A program made the translations under genes and the position numbers. The notes under the pieces are model-generated. The model was given only the letters and a program-made list of their open reading frames with translations. It had not been told where the DNA came from and made no database searches. This document shows positions 6,785 to 15,371 of a DNA stretch of 34,069 bases, one piece after another (position 1 is the stretch's first letter; every line of letters starts with the position of its first letter). Source of the DNA: JBDLRH01 sp039800165 (GTDB taxonomy: Bacteria > Pseudomonadota > Gammaproteobacteria > Burkholderiales > Burkholderiaceae_C); assembly GCA_039800165.1 (NCBI GenBank), contig JBDLRH010000005.1, positions 1-34,069 on the forward strand, given 5' to 3'.

Positions 6785-8188
6785 ATGTCCGCCGTGCTGA
6801 CCGCCGTCGATGACGGTTTTCCGGGTGACCGACAGGTTGCCCAACTGCGCATCCCACCGCACTCGATCGAGGCCGAGTCCAGCGTGCTCGGCGGCCTGCT
6901 GCTGGACAACGGCGCATGGGACCGCGTGGCCGACCTGCTGACCGACGGCGACTTCTACCGCTATGAGCACCGGCTGGTGTTCTCGGCCATCAGTGCGCTG
7001 GCCAATGCCTCGCGCCCGGCCGACGTCATCACGGTGCATGAGCAGCTGCAGGGCCTCGGGCAGGCCGAGCAGGTGGGCGGGCTGGGCTACCTCAACGCGC
7101 TGGCGCAGTACGTGCCGAGCGCCAGCAACATCCGCCGCTATGCCGAGATCGTGCGCGAGCGCTCGATCCTGCGCAAGCTGGTGAGTGCCAGCGACGAGAT
7201 CGCCACCAGCGCCTTCAATCCGCAGGGCAAGCCGGTCGACCAGATCCTGGACGAGGCCGAGCAGAAGGTCTTCCACATCGGCGAGGAAGGCTCGCGCATG
7301 AAGCAGGGCTTCCAGCGCATGGAGACCCTGGTCACGCAGCTGATCGACCGCGTGACCGAGATGTCGGAGAACCCGAACGACATCACCGGCGTGCCCACCG
7401 GCTTCTACGACCTGGATCGCATGACCTCGGGGCTGCAGGCCGGCGACCTGATCATCCTGGCGGCGCGGCCCTCGATGGGCAAGACGGCGCTGGCGATCAA
7501 CATCGCCGAGCATGTGGCAGTCAACGAGGGCCTGCCGGTGGCGGTGTTCTCGATGGAGATGGGTGCATCGCAGCTGGCGATCCGCATCGTCGGCTCGATC
7601 GGCCGCATCGACCAGACGCACCTGCGTACCGGCAAGCTGGCCGACGACGAGTGGCCGCGCCTGACCGAGGCGATCGAGAAGCTGCGCAACGTGTCGCTGC
7701 ACATCGACGAGACGCCGGGCCTGACCACCAGCGAGCTGCGCGCCAACGCCCGGCGGCTGGCGCGCCAGATGGGCGGCAAGCTCGGCCTGATCGTGGTGGA
7801 CTACCTGCAGCTCATGAGCGTGTCGGCCGGCATGAGCGACGAGAACCGCGCCACCGCCATCGGCGAAATCTCGCGCGGCCTGAAGATGCTGGCCAAGGAA
7901 CTGCAGTGCCCGGTGATCGCGCTGTCGCAGTTGAGCCGCGGGGTGGAGTCACGCACCGACAAGCGGCCGATGATGAGCGACCTGCGCGAATCGGGCGCGA
8001 TCGAGCAGGACGCCGACGTCATCATGTTCATCTACCGCGACGACTACTACAACAAGGACTCCAAGGAGCCCGGCGTCGCCGAGATCATCATCAGCAAGCA
8101 GCGCAACGGGCCGACCGGCACCGCCAAGCTGACCTTCCTGAAGCACATGACCAAGTTCGAGTCGCACGCCAGCGGCAGCGACTACTGA
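6785..8188 (+). CDS. dnaB: Replicative DNA helicase DnaB
   Basis: A 467-residue DnaB (E. coli 471). The N-terminal domain starts with LRIPPHSIEAESSVLGGLLLDNGAWDRV; the RecA-like domain holds Walker A ARPSMGKT (Lys233), Walker B LIVVDYLQLM (Asp339) and the motif LSQLSRGVESR. It unwinds DNA ahead of the replisome as a hexameric ring. The ATG at 6785 is preceded by AAGGA five bases upstream. It is separated from rplI by a terminator and followed after only 36 bases by the convergent phoH gene; no terminator is obvious between the two. No intein or insertion is seen. Confidence 0.97.
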   Translation: MSAVLTAVDDGFPGDRQVAQLRIPPHSIEAESSVLGGLLLDNGAWDRVADLLTDGDFYRYEHRLVFSAISALANASRPADVITVHEQLQGLGQAEQVGGLGYLNALAQYVPSASNIRRYAEIVRERSILRKLVSASDEIATSAFNPQGKPVDQILDEAEQKVFHIGEEGSRMKQGFQRMETLVTQLIDRVTEMSENPNDITGVPTGFYDLDRMTSGLQAGDLIILAARPSMGKTALAINIAEHVAVNEGLPVAVFSMEMGASQLAIRIVGSIGRIDQTHLRTGKLADDEWPRLTEAIEKLRNVSLHIDETPGLTTSELRANARRLARQMGGKLGLIVVDYLQLMSVSAGMSDENRATAIGEISRGLKMLAKELQCPVIALSQLSRGVESRTDKRPMMSDLRESGAIEQDADVIMFIYRDDYYNKDSKEPGVAEIIISKQRNGPTGTAKLTFLKHMTKFESHASGSDY

Positions 8189-8224
8189 GGTCAGGGCGCC
8201 CTTGCGGCGGCTCCCCGCGACGCC

Positions 8225-9988
8225 TTACAGCACTTCGCTGGCGAAGTCGGCCAGGCGCGAGCGCTCGCCGCGTGCCAGGGTCACATGGCCGCTGTGCGGC
8301 CAGCCCTTGAAGCGGTCCACTGCAAAGGTCAGGCCCGACGAACCCTCGGTGAGGTAGGGCGTGTCGATCTGCGCCAGGTTGCCCATGCAGATGATCTTGG
8401 TGCCCGGGCCTGCGCGGGTAATCAGCGTCTTCATCTGCTTGGGCGTGAGGTTCTGCGCCTCGTCGATGATCACGTACTTGTTGAGGAAGGTGCGCCCGCG
8501 CATGAAGTTCATGCTCTTGATCTTGATGCGGCTGCGGATCAGCTCGTTGGTGGCAGCGCGGCCCCATTCGCCGGCGCCGCTGTCGGTCTTGCCCAGCACC
8601 TCCAGGTTGTCGTCCAGCGCGCCCATCCACGGGCCCATCTTCTCTTCCTCGGTACCGGGCAGAAAGCCGATGTCCTCGCCCACGCTCACCGTGGCGCGCG
8701 TGACGATGATCTCGGTGTAGCGCCGCTCGTCGAGCACCTGCGTCAGGCCCGCGGCCAGCGCCATCAGCGTCTTGCCGGTGCCTGCGGTGCCTGTGAGGGT
8801 GACGAAGTCCACCTCCGGGTCCATCAGCAGGTTCATCGCGAAGTTCTGCTCGCGGTTGCGGGTGGTCACGCCCCACACCGCGTTCTTCAGGTGGCCGTAG
8901 TCCTTCAGCGTCTTGAGCACCGCGGTCTTGCCGCGGATCTCGGTGACGCGGGCGTACAGGCTGGGCTCGCCGGGCGCCTCGAAGAAGACGAACTGGTTGA
9001 TCAGCAGCTGCGGCACGATCGGGCCGCTGATGCGATAGAAGGTGTGCTGGCCGCTTTGCCAGCTTTCCACCGTCTTGCCATGCTTGGCCCAGAAGTCGGT
9101 GGGCAGCGCAAGCGAGCCCGAATACAGCAGGTCGCCGTCGTCCAGCGTCTTGTCGTTCTGGTAGTCGTCGGTGGCCAGGCCCAGCGCGCGCGCCTTCACG
9201 CGCATGTTGATGTCCTTGGACACCAGCACCACATCGCGCGGGGCGTGCTTCTCGCGCAGCGCCTGCACCACGCCAAGGATCTGGTTGTCGGCCTTGCCCT
9301 GCGGCAGCGCCAGGTGCGCGGTGGCCTCCAGCGCCTGGGTCTGGAAGAACAGCTTGCCGCCGGCCTCGCGGTGGCCGGTGCCGTCGAGCCGCAGGCCGCT
9401 TTCGATGGCTGCGCCTTCCACGCCGGCCAACGCGTCGAGCATGCGGCTGGTCTGGCGCGCGTTGCGCGCGACTTCGGTCATGCCCTTCTTGTGGCCGTCG
9501 AGCTCTTCCAGCACGATCAGCGGCAGGTAGATGTCGTGCTCCTCGAAGCGGAACAGGCAGCTCGGGTCGTGCAGCAGCACGTTGGTGTCCAGCACGAACA
9601 GCTTGGTCGGCGCGGTACTGCGGGTGCGGCGGGTGCGCGCGGCGGGCTTGCCGGCCGGCGCGGACGGCGCGCGCAGCGGCGCGGGGTGTCGGGCGGTACC
9701 TGCGCCATATGTGCCGGCGCCAGAGCCAGCCGCCGCGCCGCTGCGCTGGCCGCCCTTGCGCCCATTGACCTGCGCACCGGCAGCGCTCAGGTCCAGATCG
9801 TCATCGCGGTCAAAGTCCGCCGCGGGCGGGGCGAAGTCCTGTTCCAGTGAAGGCGCGGACGCGGCCTGCGGCGCCTCGTCGGCCAGCAGCGCGGTGCGGG
9901 CAGCCTTGCCCGGCGCACGGGCCGGGGCTTCGTAGGCTTCGGGGGCAAGCAGGGCGGCGCGCTTGGCGGGGGCAGGAGGCAGCGGCAT
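8225..9988 (-). CDS. PIN-domain/PhoH-like ATPase (PhoH2 type)
   Basis: A 587-residue protein with a PIN nuclease-like domain (about 128-270; KLFVLDTNVLLHDPS with Asp134) joined to a PhoH ATPase domain. Walker A is TGTAGTGKT (Lys406) and the Walker B region is KYVIIDEAQNLTPKQMKTLI, followed by GNLAQIDTPY. This architecture is PhoH2, reported as an RNA helicase/RNase sometimes acting with an antitoxin; E. coli PhoH lacks the PIN part. The first 125 residues are Ala/Pro-rich, low in complexity and probably disordered, with a loose repeat of PAKRAALLAPEA and GKAARTALLADEA. The start at 9988 lacks a good binding site. A likely promoter and a terminator-like hairpin lie upstream. Confidence 0.92.
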   Translation of the reverse strand: MPLPPAPAKRAALLAPEAYEAPARAPGKAARTALLADEAPQAASAPSLEQDFAPPAADFDRDDDLDLSAAGAQVNGRKGGQRSGAAAGSGAGTYGAGTARHPAPLRAPSAPAGKPAARTRRTRSTAPTKLFVLDTNVLLHDPSCLFRFEEHDIYLPLIVLEELDGHKKGMTEVARNARQTSRMLDALAGVEGAAIESGLRLDGTGHREAGGKLFFQTQALEATAHLALPQGKADNQILGVVQALREKHAPRDVVLVSKDINMRVKARALGLATDDYQNDKTLDDGDLLYSGSLALPTDFWAKHGKTVESWQSGQHTFYRISGPIVPQLLINQFVFFEAPGEPSLYARVTEIRGKTAVLKTLKDYGHLKNAVWGVTTRNREQNFAMNLLMDPEVDFVTLTGTAGTGKTLMALAAGLTQVLDERRYTEIIVTRATVSVGEDIGFLPGTEEEKMGPWMGALDDNLEVLGKTDSGAGEWGRAATNELIRSRIKIKSMNFMRGRTFLNKYVIIDEAQNLTPKQMKTLITRAGPGTKIICMGNLAQIDTPYLTEGSSGLTFAVDRFKGWPHSGHVTLARGERSRLADFASEVL

Positions 9989-10030
9989 GGATGTGGCGGG
10001 CTGAAAGCCCCGGGATGGGGCGAAAAAGTG

Positions 10031-10060
10031 AAAAAGCCGCCAGGAACACCGGGCGGCTTT
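10031..10060 (-). terminator. Terminator-shaped hairpin between bcp and phoH
   Basis: Read on the minus strand, AAAGCCGCC and GGCGGCTTT form a 9-bp stem around a 10-base loop, and the second arm runs on to TTTTT at 10035-10031 and again to TTTTT after CAC. It lies 143 bases after the bcp stop and 42 bases before the phoH start. It may simply end bcp transcripts, or act inside the phoH leader if the promoter at 10110-10137 is real. Confidence 0.72.
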
Positions 10061-10109
10061 CTGTGGGGAAGACTGTCGTCGGTCGCGCAGGACTCAGCGG
10101 CATGAGGCC

Positions 10110-10137
10110 ATTATGCATGGCAGGCAAGGGGCGGCAA
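10110..10137 (-). promoter_or_regulatory. Candidate sigma-70 promoter for phoH
   Basis: On the minus strand TTGCCG (10137-10132), a 16-base spacer and CATAAT (10115-10110) match the -35 and -10 consensus at 4 and 5 of 6 positions. A start near 10103 would place the hairpin at 10031-10060 within the phoH leader. Confidence 0.45.
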
Positions 10138-10203
10138 TGGCATGCCCGAGTGCGCTACCCCGGCAGTGCAAGCCTGTTGCGCAGACGCATCAGGCAGCAG
10201 GAA

Positions 10204-10680
10204 TCAGGCCGCCTTCTTCAGCGCCTTGACCGCCTTGAGCACCTCGTCCACGTGGCCGGGCACCTTCAGGCCGCGCCATTCGTGCTTGAGCACGCCGTCG
10301 GCGCCCACCAGGAAGGTGCTGCGCTCGATGCCCTTGACCTTCTTGCCGTACATGATCTTGTTCTTGACCACGCCGAACATGTGGCACATTTTTTCTTCGG
10401 TGTCGGCGATCAGCTCAAAGGGCAGCTCGAGCTTGGACTTGAAGTCGTCATGCGACTTCATGTTGTCGCGCGACACGCCGAACACGGTGGCGCCGGCCTT
10501 CACGAAGTCCTTGTACTTGTCGCGGAACTGCATCGCTTCGGTGGTGCAGCCCGGGGTGTTGTCCTTGGGGTAGAAGTACAGAACCACCACCTTGCCGATG
10601 TGCGAGGTGTTGCTGACCTTGATGCCGCCCGTGGCGTTGGCTTCGAACTCAGGGATGGGCTTGTTAACGACGATGGCCAT
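10204..10680 (-). CDS. bcp: Thiol peroxidase, Bcp/PrxQ family
   Basis: A 158-residue peroxiredoxin. The active site YPKDNTPGCTTEA carries the peroxidatic Cys45; GVSRD (68-72) and ERSTFLVGADG are also typical. It reduces hydrogen peroxide and organic peroxides using thiols. E. coli Bcp has Cys50 as a second cysteine; here residue 50 is Met, and the only other cysteine is Cys99 (EEKMCHMFG). It would have to work as a one-Cys enzyme or use Cys99. The ATG at 10680 is clear. A -10-like TAAAAT on the minus strand at 10738-10733 may drive it. It has a Lys-rich C-terminus (VKALKKAA). Confidence 0.95.
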   Translation of the reverse strand: MAIVVNKPIPEFEANATGGIKVSNTSHIGKVVVLYFYPKDNTPGCTTEAMQFRDKYKDFVKAGATVFGVSRDNMKSHDDFKSKLELPFELIADTEEKMCHMFGVVKNKIMYGKKVKGIERSTFLVGADGVLKHEWRGLKVPGHVDEVLKAVKALKKAA

Positions 10681-10794
10681 GGTGCGTTCTCAGTCAGGAG
10701 CAGGCGTCGGGGCGAGCGCTGCAAAGCCCGAGATTTTACCCTGTTTCTGACCCGGAATCTCAGTCTGCAGGCGGCCCGCGCGCAGGGCCTTACC

Positions 10795-11175
10795 TCAGGC
10801 GGGTGCCGGCTCCAGCAGCAGCGCCAGCACCACGCTGCGGCCCTCGGCGGCCAGGATGTTGTAGGTGCGGCAGGCCGCGGCGCTGTCCATCGTCTCCACC
10901 CCGATGCGCCGCTGCATCAGCGGCGCCAGCCATTGCGGCTTGGGAAACCGGATGCGCGCGCCGCTGCCGAAGATGATGACCTCGGCGCCCAGATCGGCCA
11001 GCGCGGCAAAGTGCCCGGCGGCCAGTTCCTCGTGCGAGCGGCAGTTCCAGTCGATGCGCTGGCCGGCCGAGCCGATCACCACGCTGTAGCCGATGCGCTC
11101 GCCGTTGACTGCCACCCAGCCTGGCCCGTAGCCGGTGACGGTCTGCGCGTCGGAACGGTCGGGCTGGAGCTTCAT
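10795..11175 (-). CDS. Mth938-like domain protein (DUF498)
   Basis: A 126-residue protein. The pattern GYGPGWVAVNGERIGYSVVI, then LGAEVIIFGSGARIRFPKP and later GVETMDSAAACRTYNILAAEGRSVVLALLL matches the Mth938-like/DUF498 family (Xcc1710-type), whose bacterial members have no firmly known role. I chose ATG 11175 (MKLQPDRS), after which the family resemblance begins; an upstream frame to 11217 is open but would overlap the promoter region. A perfect TATAAT on the minus strand (11267-11262) lies about 87 bases upstream of this start. The gene is divergent from alaA and lies 114 bases upstream of bcp on the same strand. Confidence 0.85.
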   Translation of the reverse strand: MKLQPDRSDAQTVTGYGPGWVAVNGERIGYSVVIGSAGQRIDWNCRSHEELAAGHFAALADLGAEVIIFGSGARIRFPKPQWLAPLMQRRIGVETMDSAAACRTYNILAAEGRSVVLALLLEPAPA

Positions 11176-11261
11176 TGGGGGGAGGGCGAGGCGGATGGAT
11201 CGAAGGCGACACCACAACGCCCGTGCTGCACTGCACGATTTCGGTGCGCTTCTGTGGTCAA

Positions 11262-11267
11262 ATTATA
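11262..11267 (-). promoter_or_regulatory. Candidate -10 box of the Mth938-domain gene
   Basis: The minus strand reads TATAAT here, inside the only AT-rich spot of the 140-base divergent region between the Mth938 gene and alaA. No good -35 is seen at 16-18 bases. On the plus strand the same bases give a weak TATAGG that could serve alaA. Confidence 0.35.
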
Positions 11268-11315
11268 GGTTTTCGCTGGGCCCGAGACGGGCCTGGCCCA
11301 CCCGCGGAGCCCGCT

Positions 11316-12563
11316 TTGAGAGCCATCCACAAGTCCGACAAGCTGTCCAACGTCTGCTACGACATCCGTGGGCCGATCATGGACGCCGCGCGCAAGCTCG
11401 AGGAAGAGGGCCACAAGATCATCAAGCTCAACATCGGCAACCTTGCGCCGTTCGGCTTTGATGCGCCCGAAGAGATCCAGCAGGACATGATCCGCAACCT
11501 GCCGAACTCGGCAGGCTACTCGGACAGCAAGGGCATCTTCGCGGCGCGCAAGGCGGTGATGCACTACACCCAGCAGCAGGGCATCAAGGGCGTCACGCTC
11601 GATGACATCTACCTGGGCAATGGCGCCAGCGAGCTGATCGTGATGGCGGTCAACGGGCTGATGAACAACGGCGACGAGATGCTGCTGCCCGCCCCCGACT
11701 ACCCGCTGTGGACGGCCGCGGTCAGCCTGTCGGGCGGCACGCCGGTGCACTATCTGTGCGACGAGGCCAACGGCTGGATGCCCGATCTGGAGGACATCCG
11801 CCGCAAGATCACGCCCAACACCAAGGGCATCGTCGTCATCAACCCGAACAACCCCACCGGGGCCCTGTACTCCGACGAGCTGCTGCGCGGCATCGTGCAG
11901 ATCGCGCGCGAGCACGGGCTGGTGATCTTTGCCGACGAGGTGTACGACAAGGTGCTGTACGAAGGCGTGCACCACACCGCGCTGGCCAGCCTGTCCGAAG
12001 ACGTGCTGACGCTCACCTTCAACTCGCTGTCCAAGAGCTACCGCTCGTGCGGCTACCGCGCGGGCTGGCTGGTGGTCTCGGGCGACCGCAAGGCCGCGCG
12101 CGACTACATCGAGGGCCTGAACATGCTCTCGAACATGCGGTTGTGCGCCAACGTGCCCGGGCAGTGGGCGATCCAGACGGCGCTTGGCGGCTACCAGAGC
12201 ATCAACGACCTGATCTGCGAAGGCGGGCGGCTGCGCCGCCAGCGCGACCTGGCCTACCAGCTGATCACCGCCATCCCCGGGGTGAGCTGCGTCAAGCCGC
12301 AGGCGGCGCTGTACATGTTCCCGCGGCTGGACCCGAAGGTCTATCCGATCGACAACGACCAGCAGTTCTTCATGGAACTGCTGCAGGAAACGCGGGTGAT
12401 GCTGGTGCAGGGCTCAGGCTTCAACTACCCGGACAACCAGCACTTTCGCATCGTGTTCCTGCCGCACGAGGATGACCTGCGCGAGGCCATCGGCCGCATC
12501 GCGCGCTTCCTCGAGCAATACCGGCGTCACCATGCGCGCAGCGGCGCGATGGCGCACGCCTGA
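11316..12563 (+). CDS. alaA: Alanine-synthesising PLP aminotransferase, AlaA-like
   Basis: A 415-residue class I aminotransferase close to E. coli AlaA (YfbQ, 405 residues): KLSNVCYDIRGPIMDAARKLEEEG, LNIGNLAPFGFDAP, PAPDYPLWTAAVSLSGG, INPNNPTGA, and the PLP lysine Lys240 in FNSLSKSYRSCGYRAGW. It transfers an amino group from glutamate to pyruvate. No ATG lies near the conserved start; TTG 11316 (MRAIHKSDK) has GGAG six bases upstream and fits the family length, so I prefer it to the longer frame from 11175. The gene lies 51 bases upstream of hom on the same strand, an order common in Burkholderiales. AlaC is the main alternative name. Confidence 0.9.
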   Translation: MRAIHKSDKLSNVCYDIRGPIMDAARKLEEEGHKIIKLNIGNLAPFGFDAPEEIQQDMIRNLPNSAGYSDSKGIFAARKAVMHYTQQQGIKGVTLDDIYLGNGASELIVMAVNGLMNNGDEMLLPAPDYPLWTAAVSLSGGTPVHYLCDEANGWMPDLEDIRRKITPNTKGIVVINPNNPTGALYSDELLRGIVQIAREHGLVIFADEVYDKVLYEGVHHTALASLSEDVLTLTFNSLSKSYRSCGYRAGWLVVSGDRKAARDYIEGLNMLSNMRLCANVPGQWAIQTALGGYQSINDLICEGGRLRRQRDLAYQLITAIPGVSCVKPQAALYMFPRLDPKVYPIDNDQQFFMELLQETRVMLVQGSGFNYPDNQHFRIVFLPHEDDLREAIGRIARFLEQYRRHHARSGAMAHA

Positions 12564-12614
12564 GACTTCTTCACATCACGGCGCGCGCGGCGCGCATCCT
12601 TTGCGGACATCAGC

Positions 12615-13934
12615 ATGAAAGCCATCCAGGTCGGTTTGTTGGGCATTGGCACGGTCGGCAGCGGCGCCTTCGAGGTGCTGCGCCGCAACCAGGAGGAGAT
12701 CCGCCGCCGCGCGGGGCGCGGCATCGAGATCACCATGGTGGCCGATCTCGACACCGAGCGTGCGCGCAAGGTGGTGGGCAACGCAGCGCGCGTGGTGGGT
12801 GATGCGCGCGAGGTCATCGCCAACCCCGACATTGACATCGTCATCGAGCTGATCGGCGGCTACGGCATTGCCAAGGCGCTGGTACTCGAGGCCATTGCGG
12901 CGGGCAAGCATGTGGTGACGGCCAACAAGGCGCTGCTGGCGGTGCACGGCACCGAGATCTTCGAAGCCGCGCAGCGCCGCGGCGTGATGGTGGCCTTCGA
13001 GGCGGCTGTGGCGGGGGGCATCCCGATCATCAAGGCGCTGCGTGAGGGGCTGACCGCCAACCGCATCCAGTGGATTGCCGGCATCATCAACGGCACCACC
13101 AACTTCATCCTGTCGGAGATGCGGGCCAAGGGCCTGGACTTCGATGTGGTGCTCAAGGAAGCGCAGCGCCTGGGCTACGCCGAAGCCGACCCCACCTTCG
13201 ACATCGAAGGCGTGGACGCGGCGCACAAGGCGACGATCATGAGCGCCATCGCCTTCGGCGTGCCGGTGCAGTTTGCCAAGGCGCATGTGGAGGGGATCAC
13301 CCGGCTCGCGGCGGCCGACATCCGCTACGCCGAGCAACTGGGCTATCGCATCAAGCTGCTGGGTATCACCAAGCGCACCGCGGCCGGCATCGAGCTGCGG
13401 GTGCACCCGAGCCTGGTGCCCGCCAGCCGCCTGATCGCCAACGTGGAAGGCGCCATGAACGCGGTGATGGTGCAGGGCGACGCGGTCGGCACCACGCTGT
13501 ACTACGGCAAGGGTGCGGGCAGCGAGCCCACCGCCAGCGCGGTCATCGCCGATCTGGTGGACATCACCCGGCTGCACACGGCCGATCCGCTGAACCGCGT
13601 GCCGCACCTGGCCTTCCAGCCCGATGCGATGAGCGCGGCCGACATCCTGCCGATGAGCGAGGTGGTCACCAGCTACTACCTGCGGCTGCGTGTGGCCGAC
13701 GAAGCCGGCGTGCTGGCCCGCGTGACCGGCATCCTGGCGGGCGCGGGCATCAGCATCGACGCGGTGCTGCAGCGCGAGGCCGACCAGGTGGGCGAGGGCG
13801 CCAACCAGACCGACGTGATCATCCTGACCCACGACACGCGCGAGGGCACGATGAACGAGGCGCTGGCGCAGATGCAGGCGCTGCCCACCGTGCTGGCCCC
13901 CATCGTGCGCATCCGCAAGGAGGAACTGGCCTGA
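12615..13934 (+). CDS. hom: Homoserine dehydrogenase
   Basis: A 439-residue monofunctional homoserine dehydrogenase. Residues 5-20 (QVGLLGIGTVGSGAFE) form the NAD(P)-binding loop; AGGIPIIKALREGL, WIAGIINGTTNFILSEM and EADPTFDIEGVDAAHK are the catalytic-domain signatures. A C-terminal ACT domain (about 352-430, YYLRLRVADEAGVLARVTGIL) should sense threonine and give feedback inhibition, as in other Hom proteins. It reduces aspartate semialdehyde to homoserine. Its TGA overlaps the ATG of thrC (TGATG), so the two are translationally coupled. No strong ribosome binding site is seen before ATG 12615. Confidence 0.97.
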   Translation: MKAIQVGLLGIGTVGSGAFEVLRRNQEEIRRRAGRGIEITMVADLDTERARKVVGNAARVVGDAREVIANPDIDIVIELIGGYGIAKALVLEAIAAGKHVVTANKALLAVHGTEIFEAAQRRGVMVAFEAAVAGGIPIIKALREGLTANRIQWIAGIINGTTNFILSEMRAKGLDFDVVLKEAQRLGYAEADPTFDIEGVDAAHKATIMSAIAFGVPVQFAKAHVEGITRLAAADIRYAEQLGYRIKLLGITKRTAAGIELRVHPSLVPASRLIANVEGAMNAVMVQGDAVGTTLYYGKGAGSEPTASAVIADLVDITRLHTADPLNRVPHLAFQPDAMSAADILPMSEVVTSYYLRLRVADEAGVLARVTGILAGAGISIDAVLQREADQVGEGANQTDVIILTHDTREGTMNEALAQMQALPTVLAPIVRIRKEELA

Positions 13935-15349
13935 TGCGCTACCTCTCCACCCGCGGCCACCCTGACCGTCGGCGCTTCAGCGAGATCCTGCTGGAGGGCC
14001 TGGCGCCCGATGGCGGCCTGTACCTGCCCGAGTCGTATCCGCAGGTTGACAGCGCCACGCTGAACCGCTGGCGCACGCTTCCGTATGCCGATCTGGCCTT
14101 CGAGATCCTGTCGCTGTACATCGACGACGTCCCGGCCGACGATTTGCGCGCCCTGTGCCGCAAGACCTACACCGCGGCCGTGTTCGGCACCGGGGCGATC
14201 GTTCCGCTCAAGCCGCTGGAAGGCGGGCTGTGGCTCGAGGCCTTGTCCAACGGACCGACGCTGGCCTTCAAGGACATGGCGATGCAGCTGCTGGGCAACC
14301 TGTTCGAGTACGAACTGGCGCGCCGTGGCGAGCAGCTCAACATCCTGGGCGCGACCTCTGGCGACACCGGCAGCGCGGCCGAGTACGCGATGCGCGGCAA
14401 GCGTGGCGTGCGCGTCTTCATGACCAGCCCACACGGCCGCATGAGCCCGTTTCAGCAGGCGCAGATGTTCAGCCTGCAGGACGCCAACATCCACAACCTG
14501 GCGGTCGAAGGCGTGTTCGACGACTGCCAGGACATGGTCAAGGCGGTCAGCAACGATCTGGCCTTCAAGCGCCAGTACCGTATCGGCACCGTCAACAGCA
14601 TCAACTGGGCGCGGCTGCTGGCGCAGGTGGTGTACTACTTCGCCGGATACCTGCAGGCCACGCACAGCAACGATGAGCGCGTGAGCTTCACCGTGCCCAG
14701 CGGCAATTTCGGCAACGTCTGCGCCGGCCATGTGGCGCGCATGATGGGCCTGCCGATCGAGCGGCTGGTGGTGGCGACCAACGAGAACGACGTGCTCGAC
14801 GAGTTCTTTCGCACCGGTGCGTACCGTGTGCGCGGCAGCGCCGACACGCATGAAACGTCCAGCCCGTCGATGGACATCTCCAAGGCCAGCAACTTCGAGC
14901 GGTTTGTGTTCGACCTGCTGGGCCGCGATGCGGCGCGCACCCGGGCACTGTTCGGCGATGCGCTGTCGCGCGAGGGGCGCTTTGACCTGTCGGCCGACCC
15001 GGCGTTCCCGCAGGCCGCGGCGCGCTACGGCTTTGCCAGCGGGCGCAGCACCCATGCCAACCGGCTGCAGACCATCCGCGACACCTTCGATCGCTTCGGC
15101 GTGATGATCGACCCGCACACGGCCGATGGCGTGAAGGTGGCGCGCGAGCAGGTGTCGCCAGGTGTTCCGATGATCGTGCTCGAGACCGCGTTGCCGATCA
15201 AGTTTGCAAGCACCATCGTCGAGGCACTGGGCCGCGAGCCCGAGCGCCCGGCGGCGTTCGACGGCATCGAAGCCTTGCCCAAGCGGGTGAAGGTCATGCC
15301 TGCGGATGTGCGGCAGCTCAAGGACTACATCGCCGCGCACTGCGGCTGA
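13934..15349 (+). CDS. thrC: Threonine synthase
   Basis: A 471-residue PLP enzyme that makes threonine from O-phosphohomoserine. MRYLSTRGHPDRRRFSEILLEGLAPDGGLYLPE is the typical N-terminus; Lys113 in PTLAFKDMAMQLLG binds PLP; GATSGDTGSAAEYA and SGNFGNVCAGHVA are the phosphate and cofactor loops. Length fits the long bacterial/yeast-type ThrC. The ATG overlaps the hom stop; an open frame running back to 13070 in this register lies over hom and is not coding. The mobB gene follows after 22 bases. Confidence 0.97.
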   Translation: MRYLSTRGHPDRRRFSEILLEGLAPDGGLYLPESYPQVDSATLNRWRTLPYADLAFEILSLYIDDVPADDLRALCRKTYTAAVFGTGAIVPLKPLEGGLWLEALSNGPTLAFKDMAMQLLGNLFEYELARRGEQLNILGATSGDTGSAAEYAMRGKRGVRVFMTSPHGRMSPFQQAQMFSLQDANIHNLAVEGVFDDCQDMVKAVSNDLAFKRQYRIGTVNSINWARLLAQVVYYFAGYLQATHSNDERVSFTVPSGNFGNVCAGHVARMMGLPIERLVVATNENDVLDEFFRTGAYRVRGSADTHETSSPSMDISKASNFERFVFDLLGRDAARTRALFGDALSREGRFDLSADPAFPQAAARYGFASGRSTHANRLQTIRDTFDRFGVMIDPHTADGVKVAREQVSPGVPMIVLETALPIKFASTIVEALGREPERPAAFDGIEALPKRVKVMPADVRQLKDYIAAHCG

Positions 15350-15371
15350 GCGGCGGCACAGGGTGCGCGCG

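Noticed and set aside
8285..9850. 521-codon plus-strand frame opposite phoH
   Set aside because: No domain resemblance; PIN and PhoH motifs on the minus strand are unmistakable.
13070..13933. Extension of the thrC frame far upstream over hom
   Set aside because: The translated extension is low complexity and lies within hom in another frame; threonine synthase begins at 13934.
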